64,000 nt of DNA, taken from positions 682,001-746,000 of the forward strand of contig NZ_LWKZ01000023.1 in assembly GCF_001905005.1 (NCBI RefSeq), in the 5' to 3' direction. Under the pieces are notes generated by a model that saw only the letters and a program-made list of their open reading frames with translations, did not search any database and was not told where the DNA came from. The translations under genes were made by a program, and so were the position numbers. Shown here in pieces: positions 32,425-42,192 of the stretch. The stretch comes from Streptomyces sp. CB02923. Its GTDB lineage: Bacteria > Actinomycetota > Actinomycetes > Streptomycetales > Streptomycetaceae. The number at the start of each line of letters is the position of its first letter. Position 1 is the first letter of the stretch.

Positions 32425-33236
32425 CAGCGCACTCTCCCTCGTTCAGGCCGGTCCGCGGCGGTCGGGCGGACGCCGGACTCGATCAGGTCCAGGACGACCG
32501 GCAACTGGTCGAAGAGGGCGAAGTGCCCGCCGGGTACGGTACGGACGTCGCAGGCGCCGTCGGTCAGCTCGCCCCAGCGGTCGAGCAGCCCCGGCTCGAC
32601 ACCCGGGTCGTCCGTGCCGCCGAGGACGGTGACGTCGGCCGTGAGCGGGGACGTCTCCTCGTACGCGTAGGTCTCGCACAGGGCGAAGTCGGCACGCAGG
32701 ACGGGCAGCAGCATCTCCAGGAGGGACGGGTTGGCCAGCACGTCCTCCGGCGTGCCCTGGAGCCGGGTGATGTGGTCGACCAGCCCCGCGTCGGACAGTT
32801 CGTGCACCCGGGTGGGGCGGTACAGGTGCGGGGCCGTCTGACCGGACACCAGCAGCCGCAGGGGCGGATGCCCCAGACGGGTCAGCAGGCAGGCCACCTC
32901 GTAGGCCACGAGCGCGCCCATGCTGTGCCCGAAGAGCGCGTACGGCCCCTGGCCGGCCCGTTCCGCGACCGGTCCGGCCAGCCGCTGGGCCAGCCGCTTC
33001 AGGGACGTCTCCGGGGGCTCGGCCAGCCGCGGAGGGCGTCCGGGGTACTGCACCGGAACCACGTCGATGCGCGGACCGAGCAGCGCGCCCCATTCCCGGA
33101 AGGCAACCGGGCCCGCCCCCGCGTGCGGCAGGCAGAACAGCGTCACGTCCCCGGCGGCCCTGTCCCCGGAGGGGGTGGCGAACCACCAGGCGGAGCCGCC
33201 CGCCACCGCGGAGCCGTCGGCCTCCGGACCGTTCAT
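32424..33236 (-). CDS. Type II thioesterase
   Basis: The 270-residue alpha/beta hydrolase has FCLPHAGAGP, nucleophile Ser in FGHSMGALVAYE (about 103) and His in GGHFALF. These are features of external type II thioesterases that clear mis-primed carrier domains. The start shares one base with the methyltransferase stop and the stop shares one with the P450 start. No integrated type I thioesterase exists in the NRPS, so a release role cannot be excluded. Confidence 0.92.
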   Translation of the reverse strand: MNGPEADGSAVAGGSAWWFATPSGDRAAGDVTLFCLPHAGAGPVAFREWGALLGPRIDVVPVQYPGRPPRLAEPPETSLKRLAQRLAGPVAERAGQGPYALFGHSMGALVAYEVACLLTRLGHPPLRLLVSGQTAPHLYRPTRVHELSDAGLVDHITRLQGTPEDVLANPSLLEMLLPVLRADFALCETYAYEETSPLTADVTVLGGTDDPGVEPGLLDRWGELTDGACDVRTVPGGHFALFDQLPVVLDLIESGVRPTAADRPERGRVR

Positions 33237-34279
33237 CAGCGCCGCGCCACGAAGAGACGGCCGGTGGGGAAACCGAGTTCCACGGTCTCCACCTGGGAGA
33301 AGCCCGCCTCCAGCAGTTTGGCCTCCCACTCGTCCACGGACAGCAGTTTGCGGCCCATGAACTGCCGGTGGTAGTAGGTGACGATCGCGCTGAACCGCCG
33401 CTCGCGGTCGTTGCGGAGGTAGGGCACCGCGTCCGTGATCGCCATGATGCCGCCCGGCTGGAGCGCCTCCCGGCAGTTGGCGAGCACCTTGTCGGCCACC
33501 GCCTCCTCCTCGGGCATCATGTCGTGGAAGACGAAGCCCGCGTGGATGACGTCGGCGCCCTCCACCGGCCCGGGGTCCTCGGCGATCGACTGGATGGACC
33601 GCTCGACGACCGTGAGCCGCTCGGCCATGCCCGCGTTGCGGACCGCTTCACGGGCCGCGTCGCAGGCGCCGGAGCTGAGGTCCAGACCGACGCCGGTGGC
33701 GTCCGGGAACTTCTCCAGCGTCTCGATCAGCAGCCGGCAGGTACCGGCGCCGAGGTCCGCCACCCGCCGGGGCTTGGCATGGAAGATCACGTCGAGCGCC
33801 GCGGGGTAGAAGGCGAGCGACCCCATCCACTGCGAGCTGACCGCGACCTGGCGGCCGTCTCGCCCGTAGATCTCGCCGGCCGCGACCGGGTCCGTGAGGA
33901 ACTCCCGGGCGTGCTCGATGAACGGGCGGTTGGCGTTCATGGTCCAGGAGATGTAACCCGCCCGGTGCAGGATGACGTCGAAGTCCGGCGCCACCCGGAA
34001 GGCCGGGCCGCCGGCCGCGGCGGGCTCGATCAGACCGGCGGACTCCAGGGCCTGCAGATAGCGTCCGGCTCCCTCCTCGGGGACGTCCGCCGCCGCGGCC
34101 ACCGCGGCGCTGTCGAACGTGCGCCCGGGAGTGATCACGTCCAGCACGCCGAGCCGGTCGCCCATCTCCAGCAGCGCCGCGGCGGCGGCCATGTCCGGGG
34201 CGGTACCGCTGTGTTCGACCTCGGTCCTGAGCTGACGTCCTGCCGCGTGGGCGGTGTGGGTGTCGTGGGTCACGGTCAT
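33236..34279 (-). CDS. SAM-dependent methyltransferase
   Basis: The 347-residue protein has an N-terminal winged-helix-like dimerisation part and a class I methyltransferase core. VADLGAGTCRLL (about 173) binds SAM, with GLDLSS after it. AGFVFHDMMPEEEAV and ITDAVPYLRNDRERR follow. The layout resembles PF00891-like enzymes and, loosely, the alpha-keto acid C-methyltransferases MppJ and SgvM. AAAGGAG lies 7 nt before ATG 34279, which overlaps the C-domain gene stop by 4 bp. O-, N- or C-methylation cannot be decided. Confidence 0.85.
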   Translation of the reverse strand: MTVTHDTHTAHAAGRQLRTEVEHSGTAPDMAAAAALLEMGDRLGVLDVITPGRTFDSAAVAAAADVPEEGAGRYLQALESAGLIEPAAAGGPAFRVAPDFDVILHRAGYISWTMNANRPFIEHAREFLTDPVAAGEIYGRDGRQVAVSSQWMGSLAFYPAALDVIFHAKPRRVADLGAGTCRLLIETLEKFPDATGVGLDLSSGACDAAREAVRNAGMAERLTVVERSIQSIAEDPGPVEGADVIHAGFVFHDMMPEEEAVADKVLANCREALQPGGIMAITDAVPYLRNDRERRFSAIVTYYHRQFMGRKLLSVDEWEAKLLEAGFSQVETVELGFPTGRLFVARR

Positions 34280-35652
34280 GCGGGGGCTCCTTTCTGCCGT
34301 ACCGGCCGGGAGCGCCACCAGGTGGGCAGCTCGGCTTCTCCGGACAGCACGTTCAGGGGGGTTTCGGGGTCGGTGAGAATCCGCCGGAGCAGGGCCTGGC
34401 AGATCTCGCCCAGGGCGTGCACGTCGTCGGTGCCCAGGACATCGGGCCGGTGCACGAACCTCAGGGTCAGATGGGGATCACGTTCCTGGAGGAAGACGGT
34501 CATCGCCCGCTTGGAGATCACTCCCCGGCGGTCGATCCGCTCGACGCCGACGCCGGGCAGGTCCCAGCGCACCGCGGCGGAGTTGTCCGTGCAGAACAGC
34601 ACGTCCGGATAGAGGTCCTCGTCGCCGTCCGGCCCGCGGTCACCGCCCAGGGCACGCACCACGTGGTCGAAGGGGAGGGCCTGATGGTCGTACGCGGACA
34701 GCACATGGCCGCGGATCCCGCCGAGCAACTCCGTGAACGGCCGGTCGCCGTGCACGGTCTCCCGCAGCACGACGATGTTCCGCAGGTACCCGACCATGTC
34801 CTCGTACTCGGTGCGGCCGCGGTTGGCCATGGCGGACCCCAGGGCGATGTCGCGCTCTCCCGTGTAGAGGTGCACGAGGAGGTACATCACGGCCAGCAGG
34901 ACGAGGTAGGGGGTGCAGCCGTGCTCCAGGGCGAACTGCCGCGTCCGCTCGGACAGCGGCTGCGGAAGGGTGAGGTCGTACGCGTCCCCGCACGGGCCGT
35001 CCGCGGGCACGGACCGCGCGGAGGGACTCAGCCGCAGCGGCTGGTGGCCGCGCAGGTCGTCGAGCCAGTAGGCCAGATCCTTCCGGGCCTCCTCGCCGGT
35101 GAACCAGGCGTACTGGCGGTCCACGAACTCGCCGTACTGGGCGGCGGGCGACGGCAGTCCGGCCGCCCGGCCGGTGACGCGCCCGCGGTAGAGCGCGCCG
35201 ATCTCCCGCAGGGCGATGCCGCTGGAGTAGCCGTCGGTGACGATGTGGTGCATCGCCAGGGCCAGCAGCCGCTCCGTGTCTCCGTACCGGGCGAGCGCGG
35301 CGCGCAGCAGCGGCGGGTCCGTGAGGTCGAAGGGCCGACGGCAGTGCTCCTCGGCGATGTCCAGGGCCCGCTCGTACGGGGACGCCGCCCGGCGCACGTC
35401 GAACAGGCCGAGCGCTCCGCGCGGCGGGTCCACCACGAAACGGCGCGGGCCCTCGGCGGTGGAGCGGAATCCCGTGCGGAGGGACTCGTGGCGGCCCACC
35501 ACGGTCTCCACCGCGTCCTGCAAAGCGGCCTCGTCCACGTCGCCGGACAGCCGCATGAGCCCCGCCACCAGGAAGTCCTGACGGCCCGGCTGCCGCTGCT
35601 CCAGGCGCCACAGCCGCTCCTGCGTGGGATACAGCAGCCCGCCGCCGGTCAT
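34276..35652 (-). CDS. Stand-alone NRPS condensation domain
   Basis: The 458-residue protein consists of one condensation domain with the active-site HHxxxDG as MHHIVTDGYS (about 136). LLYPTQERLWRLEQ lies near the start, VMYLLVHLYTGERDIALGS later, and DHQALPFDHVV toward the end. It should join substrates in trans, for example between the free A-T protein and the dimodular NRPS, or act at chain release. The start shares one base with the NRPS stop (TGATG). Confidence 0.9.
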   Translation of the reverse strand: MTGGGLLYPTQERLWRLEQRQPGRQDFLVAGLMRLSGDVDEAALQDAVETVVGRHESLRTGFRSTAEGPRRFVVDPPRGALGLFDVRRAASPYERALDIAEEHCRRPFDLTDPPLLRAALARYGDTERLLALAMHHIVTDGYSSGIALREIGALYRGRVTGRAAGLPSPAAQYGEFVDRQYAWFTGEEARKDLAYWLDDLRGHQPLRLSPSARSVPADGPCGDAYDLTLPQPLSERTRQFALEHGCTPYLVLLAVMYLLVHLYTGERDIALGSAMANRGRTEYEDMVGYLRNIVVLRETVHGDRPFTELLGGIRGHVLSAYDHQALPFDHVVRALGGDRGPDGDEDLYPDVLFCTDNSAAVRWDLPGVGVERIDRRGVISKRAMTVFLQERDPHLTLRFVHRPDVLGTDDVHALGEICQALLRRILTDPETPLNVLSGEAELPTWWRSRPVRQKGAPA

Positions 35653-38600
35653 CACGCCTCCTCCCGGGCGTCGGCGCCGAGCAGCAGACCTATCTCGCGC
35701 GCCAGCCCCGAAACCGTCGGATGCTCGAACAGGACCCGGAGCGGGATGGCGATGCCGAACGCGTCGCGGAGCCGGTTGACCACCTTGCCCGCGAGCAGGG
35801 AGTGCCCCCCGAGCTTGAAGAAGTCGTCCGTGGGGAGGATCTCGTCCACCCCGAGCACCTCGCCCCACACCCGGGCGACGGGCAGTTCCAGCGGCGAGCC
35901 TCCGGCCGGGTGCCGCGGTGTGCTCCGGTCGGGCGCCGGCAGCGCGGCGCGGTCCAGCTTCCCGTTGGGGTTCAGCGGGAACCGGTCGAGCACGACCACC
36001 TGCGCCGGGACCAGGTAGGCGGGCAGCACCTCGGCGACCCGGCGCCGGATGTCCGTACCGTTGCCGTGGCCGCCCGGTTCGGGAACGACGTAGCCGACCA
36101 GCCGCCGTTCGGCCGGTACGTCCTCCCGGACCACCGCCGCGGCCCCGGACACCGCGGGCACGGCGGCGAGCGCGGACTCCACCTCGGCCAGCTCGATCCG
36201 GAAACCGCGGAGTTTGACCTGGTGGTCGACCCGGCCCACGAAGTCCAGCTGCCCGTCGGGGCGCCAGGACACCAGATCGCCGGTGCGGTACATCCGGGCT
36301 CCGCGGGCGGCCGCGAACGGGTCGGCCACGAAGCGTTCCGCGGTCAGCGTCGGCTGGTTGGCGTACCCCCGGGCGAGGCAGTCCCCGGTGAGGTAGAGCT
36401 CGCCGGGAACACCGGGCGGCACCGGCCGCAGCCAGGCGTCCAGGACGTACAGGCCGATGCCGGGGCGGGGCGAGCCGATCGGCGGGGCGGTGGCGCCGCC
36501 GAGCGGCCCCGCCCAGCTGGTGATGACCGACCCCTCGGTGGGCCCGTACAGGTTGACCATGCGGCGGCCCGCGGCCCAGTCCCGTACGAGGGAGCCGGGC
36601 ACGCGCTCACCGGCGACCACCAGGGTGAGGCCGGCCGGCAGGGCCCCGGCGGGCACGGCGGCGAGCACCGAGGGCGGCATCGTGACATGGGTGACGCCGA
36701 GCCGCCGTACGGTGTCGGCCAGCGTCTGGTCGGGCACCAGGTCGCGCGGCTCGGCGAGCACGAGGCGGCAGCCCGAGAGCACGGACATGCAGATCTCCAG
36801 CAGGAACGCGTCGAAGCTGGGGGACCCGAACTGCAGCACCCGGCTGTCCTCGGTCACCTCGAAGAGCGCGCGCTGCGCGCTCACGAGATCGGCCGTCCCC
36901 CGGTGCGTGAGCAGCACGCCCTTGGGCCTGCCGGTCGATCCGGAGGTGAACAGCAGACACGCGGCCCCGAGCAGATCCAGCGGCCCGCCGCGCTCCGCGT
37001 CGTCCAGGCCGCCGGGCGCGGCGCGGTCCACTTCGGCGGTGACCGGCAAAGCGTCCAGGCAGAGGACCTCGACGGCGGAGGCGTCGAACAGGCTCCGGTG
37101 CGCCTCGGTGGTGACGGCGACGGTCGGCCTGCCGTCCTCCAGCATGGCCCGGATGCGCGCCGCCGGATAGTCCAGGTCGACGGGGAGGTAGGCGGCGCCG
37201 GTCTTCAGGACCGCCAGGACCGCGGTGACCAGCTGCCGGGAACGCGGCAGGGCGAGCGCCACCCGCCGCTCCGGGCCGGCTCCCCGGGAGAGCAGCACCC
37301 GGGCCAGGCGGTTGGCGTCCGCGTCCAGTTCGGCGAAGGTCCGTGACTCCCCGCCGCCCTGTACCGCCACCGCGTCCGGGTGGCGCAGCACCTGGCGCTC
37401 GAACAGTACGGGCAGCGGACTCCGGTCGTGGACGGCCGGGGCGCGGCGGCCCAGCGTACCGAGCGTGTGCCGCCGCTCGGCCTCGGTGAGCAGGTCGATC
37501 TCGCCCACCGGGCGGCCGGGGCGGGCGGTGACCGCGTCCAGCACGACGAGGAACAGCCGGACGAGGCGTTCGGCCGACGCGGCGTCGAACAGGTCGGCCG
37601 CGTACTCCAGGAACCCCTCGACGCCCTCGCAGACGCCGTCCTCGGACACCGATTCGCGCAGGCTGACGGTGAGGTCGAACTTCGCGAACCCGATGGGGAT
37701 CTCGTCCCCGTCGGCCTCCCGGCCGTCCAGGCGCAGCCGCAGGTCCGAACGAGGGGTGTTGCGCAGCATCAGCAGTACCTGGAACAGCGGATGCCGGGCC
37801 GGTGACCGGGGCGGGTTGAGGACCTCCACGAGCCGCTCGAAGGGCAGGTCCTGATGGTCGAGCGCCGCCAGGTCGGTCTCCCGCACCCGCGCGAGCAGCT
37901 CCCGGAAATCCGGGTTGCCGGACACGTCGGTGCGCAGGACGAGCGTGTTGATGAAGAACCCGACCAGATCGTCCCAGGCGTCGTCGGTCCGGCCCGCCAC
38001 CCCGGTGCCCACCGGGATGTCCTCGCCGGCCCCCAGCTTCGTCAGCAGGACGGCCAGCCCTGCCTGCAAGGCCATGAACAGCGTCGCGCCCGCCTCGGTG
38101 GCCGTGGCCCGCAGACGGCCGTGGAGTTCCGGCGGAATACGCATCGGTACGGTGCCGCCGAGATGACTCGCCACGGCGGGCCTGGGCCGGTCGGCGGGCA
38201 GCGGCAGCTCGACGGGCAGACCGGCGAGCTGCTCGCTCCAATAAGCCGTCTGACGGGACAGCAAGGCGCTGCCCCGGGCTCCGCCGTCGAGGAAGCGCTG
38301 CTGCCACAGGGCGTAGTCGCGGTACTGGACGGGGAGCGGCGCCCACCGCGGGGCCCTTCCGTCGCGCCGCGCGGCGTAGGCGCGTTCGAGGTCGCGTCCG
38401 AAGGGGGCGAAGGACCAGCCGTCCCCCGCGATGTGATGCAGCACCACCAGCAGCCGGAAGCCGGTCTGTGTACGCAGCAGCCGGGCCCGCAGCGGGGTGT
38501 CCCGCGTCAGGTCGAAGGACTGCCGCGCGGCCTGCACCAGCGCGCCGTCCGCCTCCTCGTCCCGTATGTCCAGGACCGGCACCTCGGGGCGTGCGGTGTC

Positions 38601-41600
38601 CGGGTCGAGTACGACCTGCTGTACGCCGTCGGGCGTCTGCGGGAAGACGGTCCGCAGGATCTCGTGCCGTTCGACCACGTCGCCCAGCGCGGAGGTCAGG
38701 GCCGCCACGTCGGTCGTCGCGTCGAGGGCGACGACGTAGGGAATGTTGTACACGGACCGCGGGATGTCCGACTGGTTCAGGAACCACAGCCGGCGCTGGG
38801 GCAGGGACAGCGGGGCCCCGTCGGCACCGGCGCCCGCGGACGGGCCCGCTCCGGCACGGTCGCCCGCCGTCAGCCGTCCGGCCAGCAGCTCCGGGGTGGC
38901 GAGGTCGAAGACCTCCCGGACGGACACCTCGGCGCCCGTGACGGCACGGATCCGCGCCGCGAGCTTGACCGCGGACAGGGAATGCCCGCCGAGGGCGAAG
39001 AAGTCGTCCGTCGCGCCGATCCGCGCCACTTTGAGGACCTCGCCGAACAGCCGGCAGAGCGTCGCCTCCTGCGGGGACCGGGGAGCCCGGCCCCCGCCCG
39101 CCGCGGGCAGCCGCTCGGGCACCGTCAGGGCGGCCCGGTCGATCTTCCCGTTCGGCGTGGTGGGCAGCTTGTCGAGCAGCACGAACAGGGAGGGGACCAT
39201 GAAGCCGGGCAGGACCCGGGACACGTGGTCGCGCAGCACCGCCGCGGTGGGGCGCCGCTCCGGCACGGTCTCCGCGTAGGCCACCAGCTGACGGTCCCCG
39301 GGCTCGTCCTCCCGTACCAGGACGACCACCTGCCGTACGCCGGGGTGAGCGGCGACGGCGGCCTGGACCTCGCCCAGCTCCACCCGGAAGCCCCGCAGTT
39401 TGACCTGGTGGTCGACGCGGCCGATGAACTCGACGGCTCCGTCGGTACGCTGCCGCACCAGATCGCCGGTCCGGTACAGGCGCTCGCCCGGCCCGCCGAA
39501 CGGATCGGCGACGAACCGCTCCGCGGTCAGGCGCGGCTGCCGCAGATAGCCGCGGGCCAGGTTCTCCCCGGAGATGTACAGCTCGCCCACCACACCGCGC
39601 GGCACCGGCCGGAGACCGGAGTCGAGCACGTGCAGTCCGGCACCGGCGAACGGGGTGCCGATCGGCACGGGCCCGGACGCCGTCCCGGCCGAGGGCGGTA
39701 TGCGGTGGTCCACACAGCCGCAGGTGGCCTCGGAGGGCCCGTAGTGGTTGATGACGGTGACCCCGGGGTGCCGCAGGCGCCACTCCCGCAGCAGTTCACC
39801 CACGAGGGGCTCGCCCGCGACGATGAACTCCTGGGTCGGCGAACACAGGTCGGGCAGGGTGTCCAGCAGAGCCAGGTGGGTGGGCGTCGCCTTGAGGAAG
39901 GAGTAGCTCCCCTCGGCGCCGCTGCTTTCGGCGTACTCCTCCACACTGGAGATGACCAGTTCTCCGCCCGCCGCGAGCGTGCCGAACAGGGCGGTCAGCG
40001 TGATGTCGAAGGACAGCGACGAATACAGCAGGACGCGGCCGGCCAGACTCGGGTACGCGGCCGTGGCGCGGCTCACGTAGTTCACCGTCGAGCGGTGCTC
40101 CACCGCGACGCCCTTGGGCCGCCCGGTGGACCCGGACGTGTAGATGACGTAAGCGAGGTTGCGGGCCCGCAGGAGGCCGGTGCGCTCCCCGGGCTGGATC
40201 TCCTTGTCCGGCAGGGCCGCCAGGTGCGCGCGGACCTCGGGGGCGTCGAGCACGAGCCGGGGGGCGGGGGAGGCGTCCAGCGCTCCGGTGCGGTCGCCGT
40301 CGGCCGTGGTGAGCAGCAGGGGCACGTCGGAGTCGCGCAGCATGTACGACACCCGGTCCGGCGGGTAGTCGAGGTCCACCGGCAGGTAGGCCGCGCCCGC
40401 GGTGAGGACCCCCAGCACCGCGACCACCATGTCGAGGGACCGGGGCACGGCGACCGCGACGACGTCGTCGACCCCGATGCCCCGATCGAGCAGCAGGCGC
40501 GCCAGCCGGTTTGCTCCGGCGAGGAGTTCGCCGTACGAGAGGTGCTCGCTGCCCGCGCTGACCGCCGGTGCCTGAGGAGACCTGCGGGCCTGCTCGGCCA
40601 GGAGATCCAGCACGGTGGTGTGCGCGCCGGGCCGGCAGGGAGACGACTCCCATGCGGAGTCGACCAGTTGGGACCGTTCGTCGGCGTCGGCCGCGTCGAG
40701 CGTGCCGACCGGTACGTCCAGGGACTCCGCGTCGGTGATGTCGGCGAGCAGCCGGAGCAGACGAGCCCGGTGGCGGTCGAGTTCTTCGGCGGTGTACCGG
40801 CCGGGGTCGGCGAAGAAGTCCAGACGCAGCCCCTGGCCGCCGAATCCGCTGTAGACGTAGATGTAGAGGTCGTCGACGGGCCCCAGGGTGAGGGTGTTCA
40901 GCTCGGCCCGGCTCCCCGCGAAGGACAGTCCGTAGTCGAAGGGCACGAGGTTGAGGTGCCAGCCGAACAGGCGCTCGTCGCCGCGCAGCCCCAGCTCGCG
41001 CCGGAGTTCCTCGCTGCGGAAACGCTGCGCCTGCAGTGCCTCCATCAGACCGCCCGATGCCCGGCGGGCCAGGCCGGAGAGGGTTTCCCGGGGCGAGACG
41101 TCCAGCCGCAGGGGCACGACGTTGGACGCCTGGCAGGGCGTCGTCCTGGTGGCCGCCCCGGTCCGGCCGGTCACGGTGAGCCCCAGGCTGACGTCGTCGG
41201 TGGCCATCACCTTGCCGAGGTAGACGGTCACCGCCGCGGACACCGTCGCCGTCCAGCGGACCCGGGCCTGCTTGGACAGGGCCACCAGGCGGTCGAACCG
41301 GTCCTGGTCGAGGTGCCCGGTCGTACGCAGGAAGGGCGCGGACGTCCCGGCGGCGCGCACGGCCGGGGTCACGATGGCCGGGCGCTCGGCGAACCGGGCG
41401 CGCCAGTGGGTCCGGTCGCCCTCGTACTCCGCGGACTGCCGGTAGGCCTCGTCCTCGGCGACCACCTCGCTCAACGGGCGGAACGACGCCTCCCGTTGGT
41501 CTTGCCCCTCAAGGTCGCGGGTGTACAGCTCGGCGACCCGCTGCCCCAGCAGGAACAGGCCGTAGCCGTCCACCACGGAGTGATGGGCGCGTACGTACCA

Positions 41601-42002
41601 GAGGTGCTCGTCGGGCCCGGTCCGCAGCAGCGCGTGCCCGAACATGCCGCCCCGGGCCGGGTCCACCGGACGCGCGAGGTCCTCGTACATCCAGTCCTCG
41701 GCACGCTCGCGGGCACCGGGTTCCGCGCCGAGGTCCAGGAACGGCAGCGGCCAGTCCTCCCGGACCTCCACGGTCTGCCGGAGGCCCCCCTCGGCGTCCT
41801 CGTCGATCCGGACGTGCAGGCACTCCGCTTCCGAGACCGCCCGCCGCAGCGCCGCCTCGAAGGCACGCCGGTCCATGGCGCCGCGGATGTGGAAGTAACT
41901 GCCGATGCTGAAAACGGGGTTGTCGGGGTCGAGTTTCTGGGCCAGCCAGACCTCGCGCTGCGCGGCCGACAGGGAAAGCGATGTCCGATCGGGGCCAGGC
42001 AT
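35652..42002 (-). CDS. Dimodular NRPS, C-A-T-C-A-T
   Basis: The 2116-residue synthetase has C1 (1-450, AHHSVVDGYG at ~141), A1 (475-960, YTSGSTGRPKG ~627) and T1 (Ser ~1006 in LGGHSLSAV). C2 (HHIAGDGW ~1189), A2 (FTSGSTGRPKG ~1686) and T2 (Ser ~2066 in LGGHSLLAG) follow. C1 resembles starter C domains that accept acyl groups. By eye the A1 code reads DITKIAHCGK, close to the Asp code DLTKVGHIGK; with the adjacent glutamate mutase, 3-methylaspartate is the likely substrate. The A2 code reads DALTVALVIK and is unassigned. There is no epimerase or thioesterase. ATG 42002 is placed at the start of C1; CGGGAG lies 8 nt upstream. The 190-nt gap before it may hold a promoter. Confidence 0.94.
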   Translation of the reverse strand: MPGPDRTSLSLSAAQREVWLAQKLDPDNPVFSIGSYFHIRGAMDRRAFEAALRRAVSEAECLHVRIDEDAEGGLRQTVEVREDWPLPFLDLGAEPGARERAEDWMYEDLARPVDPARGGMFGHALLRTGPDEHLWYVRAHHSVVDGYGLFLLGQRVAELYTRDLEGQDQREASFRPLSEVVAEDEAYRQSAEYEGDRTHWRARFAERPAIVTPAVRAAGTSAPFLRTTGHLDQDRFDRLVALSKQARVRWTATVSAAVTVYLGKVMATDDVSLGLTVTGRTGAATRTTPCQASNVVPLRLDVSPRETLSGLARRASGGLMEALQAQRFRSEELRRELGLRGDERLFGWHLNLVPFDYGLSFAGSRAELNTLTLGPVDDLYIYVYSGFGGQGLRLDFFADPGRYTAEELDRHRARLLRLLADITDAESLDVPVGTLDAADADERSQLVDSAWESSPCRPGAHTTVLDLLAEQARRSPQAPAVSAGSEHLSYGELLAGANRLARLLLDRGIGVDDVVAVAVPRSLDMVVAVLGVLTAGAAYLPVDLDYPPDRVSYMLRDSDVPLLLTTADGDRTGALDASPAPRLVLDAPEVRAHLAALPDKEIQPGERTGLLRARNLAYVIYTSGSTGRPKGVAVEHRSTVNYVSRATAAYPSLAGRVLLYSSLSFDITLTALFGTLAAGGELVISSVEEYAESSGAEGSYSFLKATPTHLALLDTLPDLCSPTQEFIVAGEPLVGELLREWRLRHPGVTVINHYGPSEATCGCVDHRIPPSAGTASGPVPIGTPFAGAGLHVLDSGLRPVPRGVVGELYISGENLARGYLRQPRLTAERFVADPFGGPGERLYRTGDLVRQRTDGAVEFIGRVDHQVKLRGFRVELGEVQAAVAAHPGVRQVVVLVREDEPGDRQLVAYAETVPERRPTAAVLRDHVSRVLPGFMVPSLFVLLDKLPTTPNGKIDRAALTVPERLPAAGGGRAPRSPQEATLCRLFGEVLKVARIGATDDFFALGGHSLSAVKLAARIRAVTGAEVSVREVFDLATPELLAGRLTAGDRAGAGPSAGAGADGAPLSLPQRRLWFLNQSDIPRSVYNIPYVVALDATTDVAALTSALGDVVERHEILRTVFPQTPDGVQQVVLDPDTARPEVPVLDIRDEEADGALVQAARQSFDLTRDTPLRARLLRTQTGFRLLVVLHHIAGDGWSFAPFGRDLERAYAARRDGRAPRWAPLPVQYRDYALWQQRFLDGGARGSALLSRQTAYWSEQLAGLPVELPLPADRPRPAVASHLGGTVPMRIPPELHGRLRATATEAGATLFMALQAGLAVLLTKLGAGEDIPVGTGVAGRTDDAWDDLVGFFINTLVLRTDVSGNPDFRELLARVRETDLAALDHQDLPFERLVEVLNPPRSPARHPLFQVLLMLRNTPRSDLRLRLDGREADGDEIPIGFAKFDLTVSLRESVSEDGVCEGVEGFLEYAADLFDAASAERLVRLFLVVLDAVTARPGRPVGEIDLLTEAERRHTLGTLGRRAPAVHDRSPLPVLFERQVLRHPDAVAVQGGGESRTFAELDADANRLARVLLSRGAGPERRVALALPRSRQLVTAVLAVLKTGAAYLPVDLDYPAARIRAMLEDGRPTVAVTTEAHRSLFDASAVEVLCLDALPVTAEVDRAAPGGLDDAERGGPLDLLGAACLLFTSGSTGRPKGVLLTHRGTADLVSAQRALFEVTEDSRVLQFGSPSFDAFLLEICMSVLSGCRLVLAEPRDLVPDQTLADTVRRLGVTHVTMPPSVLAAVPAGALPAGLTLVVAGERVPGSLVRDWAAGRRMVNLYGPTEGSVITSWAGPLGGATAPPIGSPRPGIGLYVLDAWLRPVPPGVPGELYLTGDCLARGYANQPTLTAERFVADPFAAARGARMYRTGDLVSWRPDGQLDFVGRVDHQVKLRGFRIELAEVESALAAVPAVSGAAAVVREDVPAERRLVGYVVPEPGGHGNGTDIRRRVAEVLPAYLVPAQVVVLDRFPLNPNGKLDRAALPAPDRSTPRHPAGGSPLELPVARVWGEVLGVDEILPTDDFFKLGGHSLLAGKVVNRLRDAFGIAIPLRVLFEHPTVSGLAREIGLLLGADAREEA

Positions 42003-42192
42003 GCCGTGAACTCCCGGAGCATTTCGAGAAGCGGATGGGATGTCGGCGACAGAGCGGTCACCACTGCCGCACCGGACTTCGGCTCGGATATCGGGACCAC
42101 GTCCGATGCTATCCGCGCGAGATCCGGGAACCCAGATCATGACCGTATTACTCGTTGGGGTTGTTGTGGTCGATTGCGCTCACGGCAGCCGT

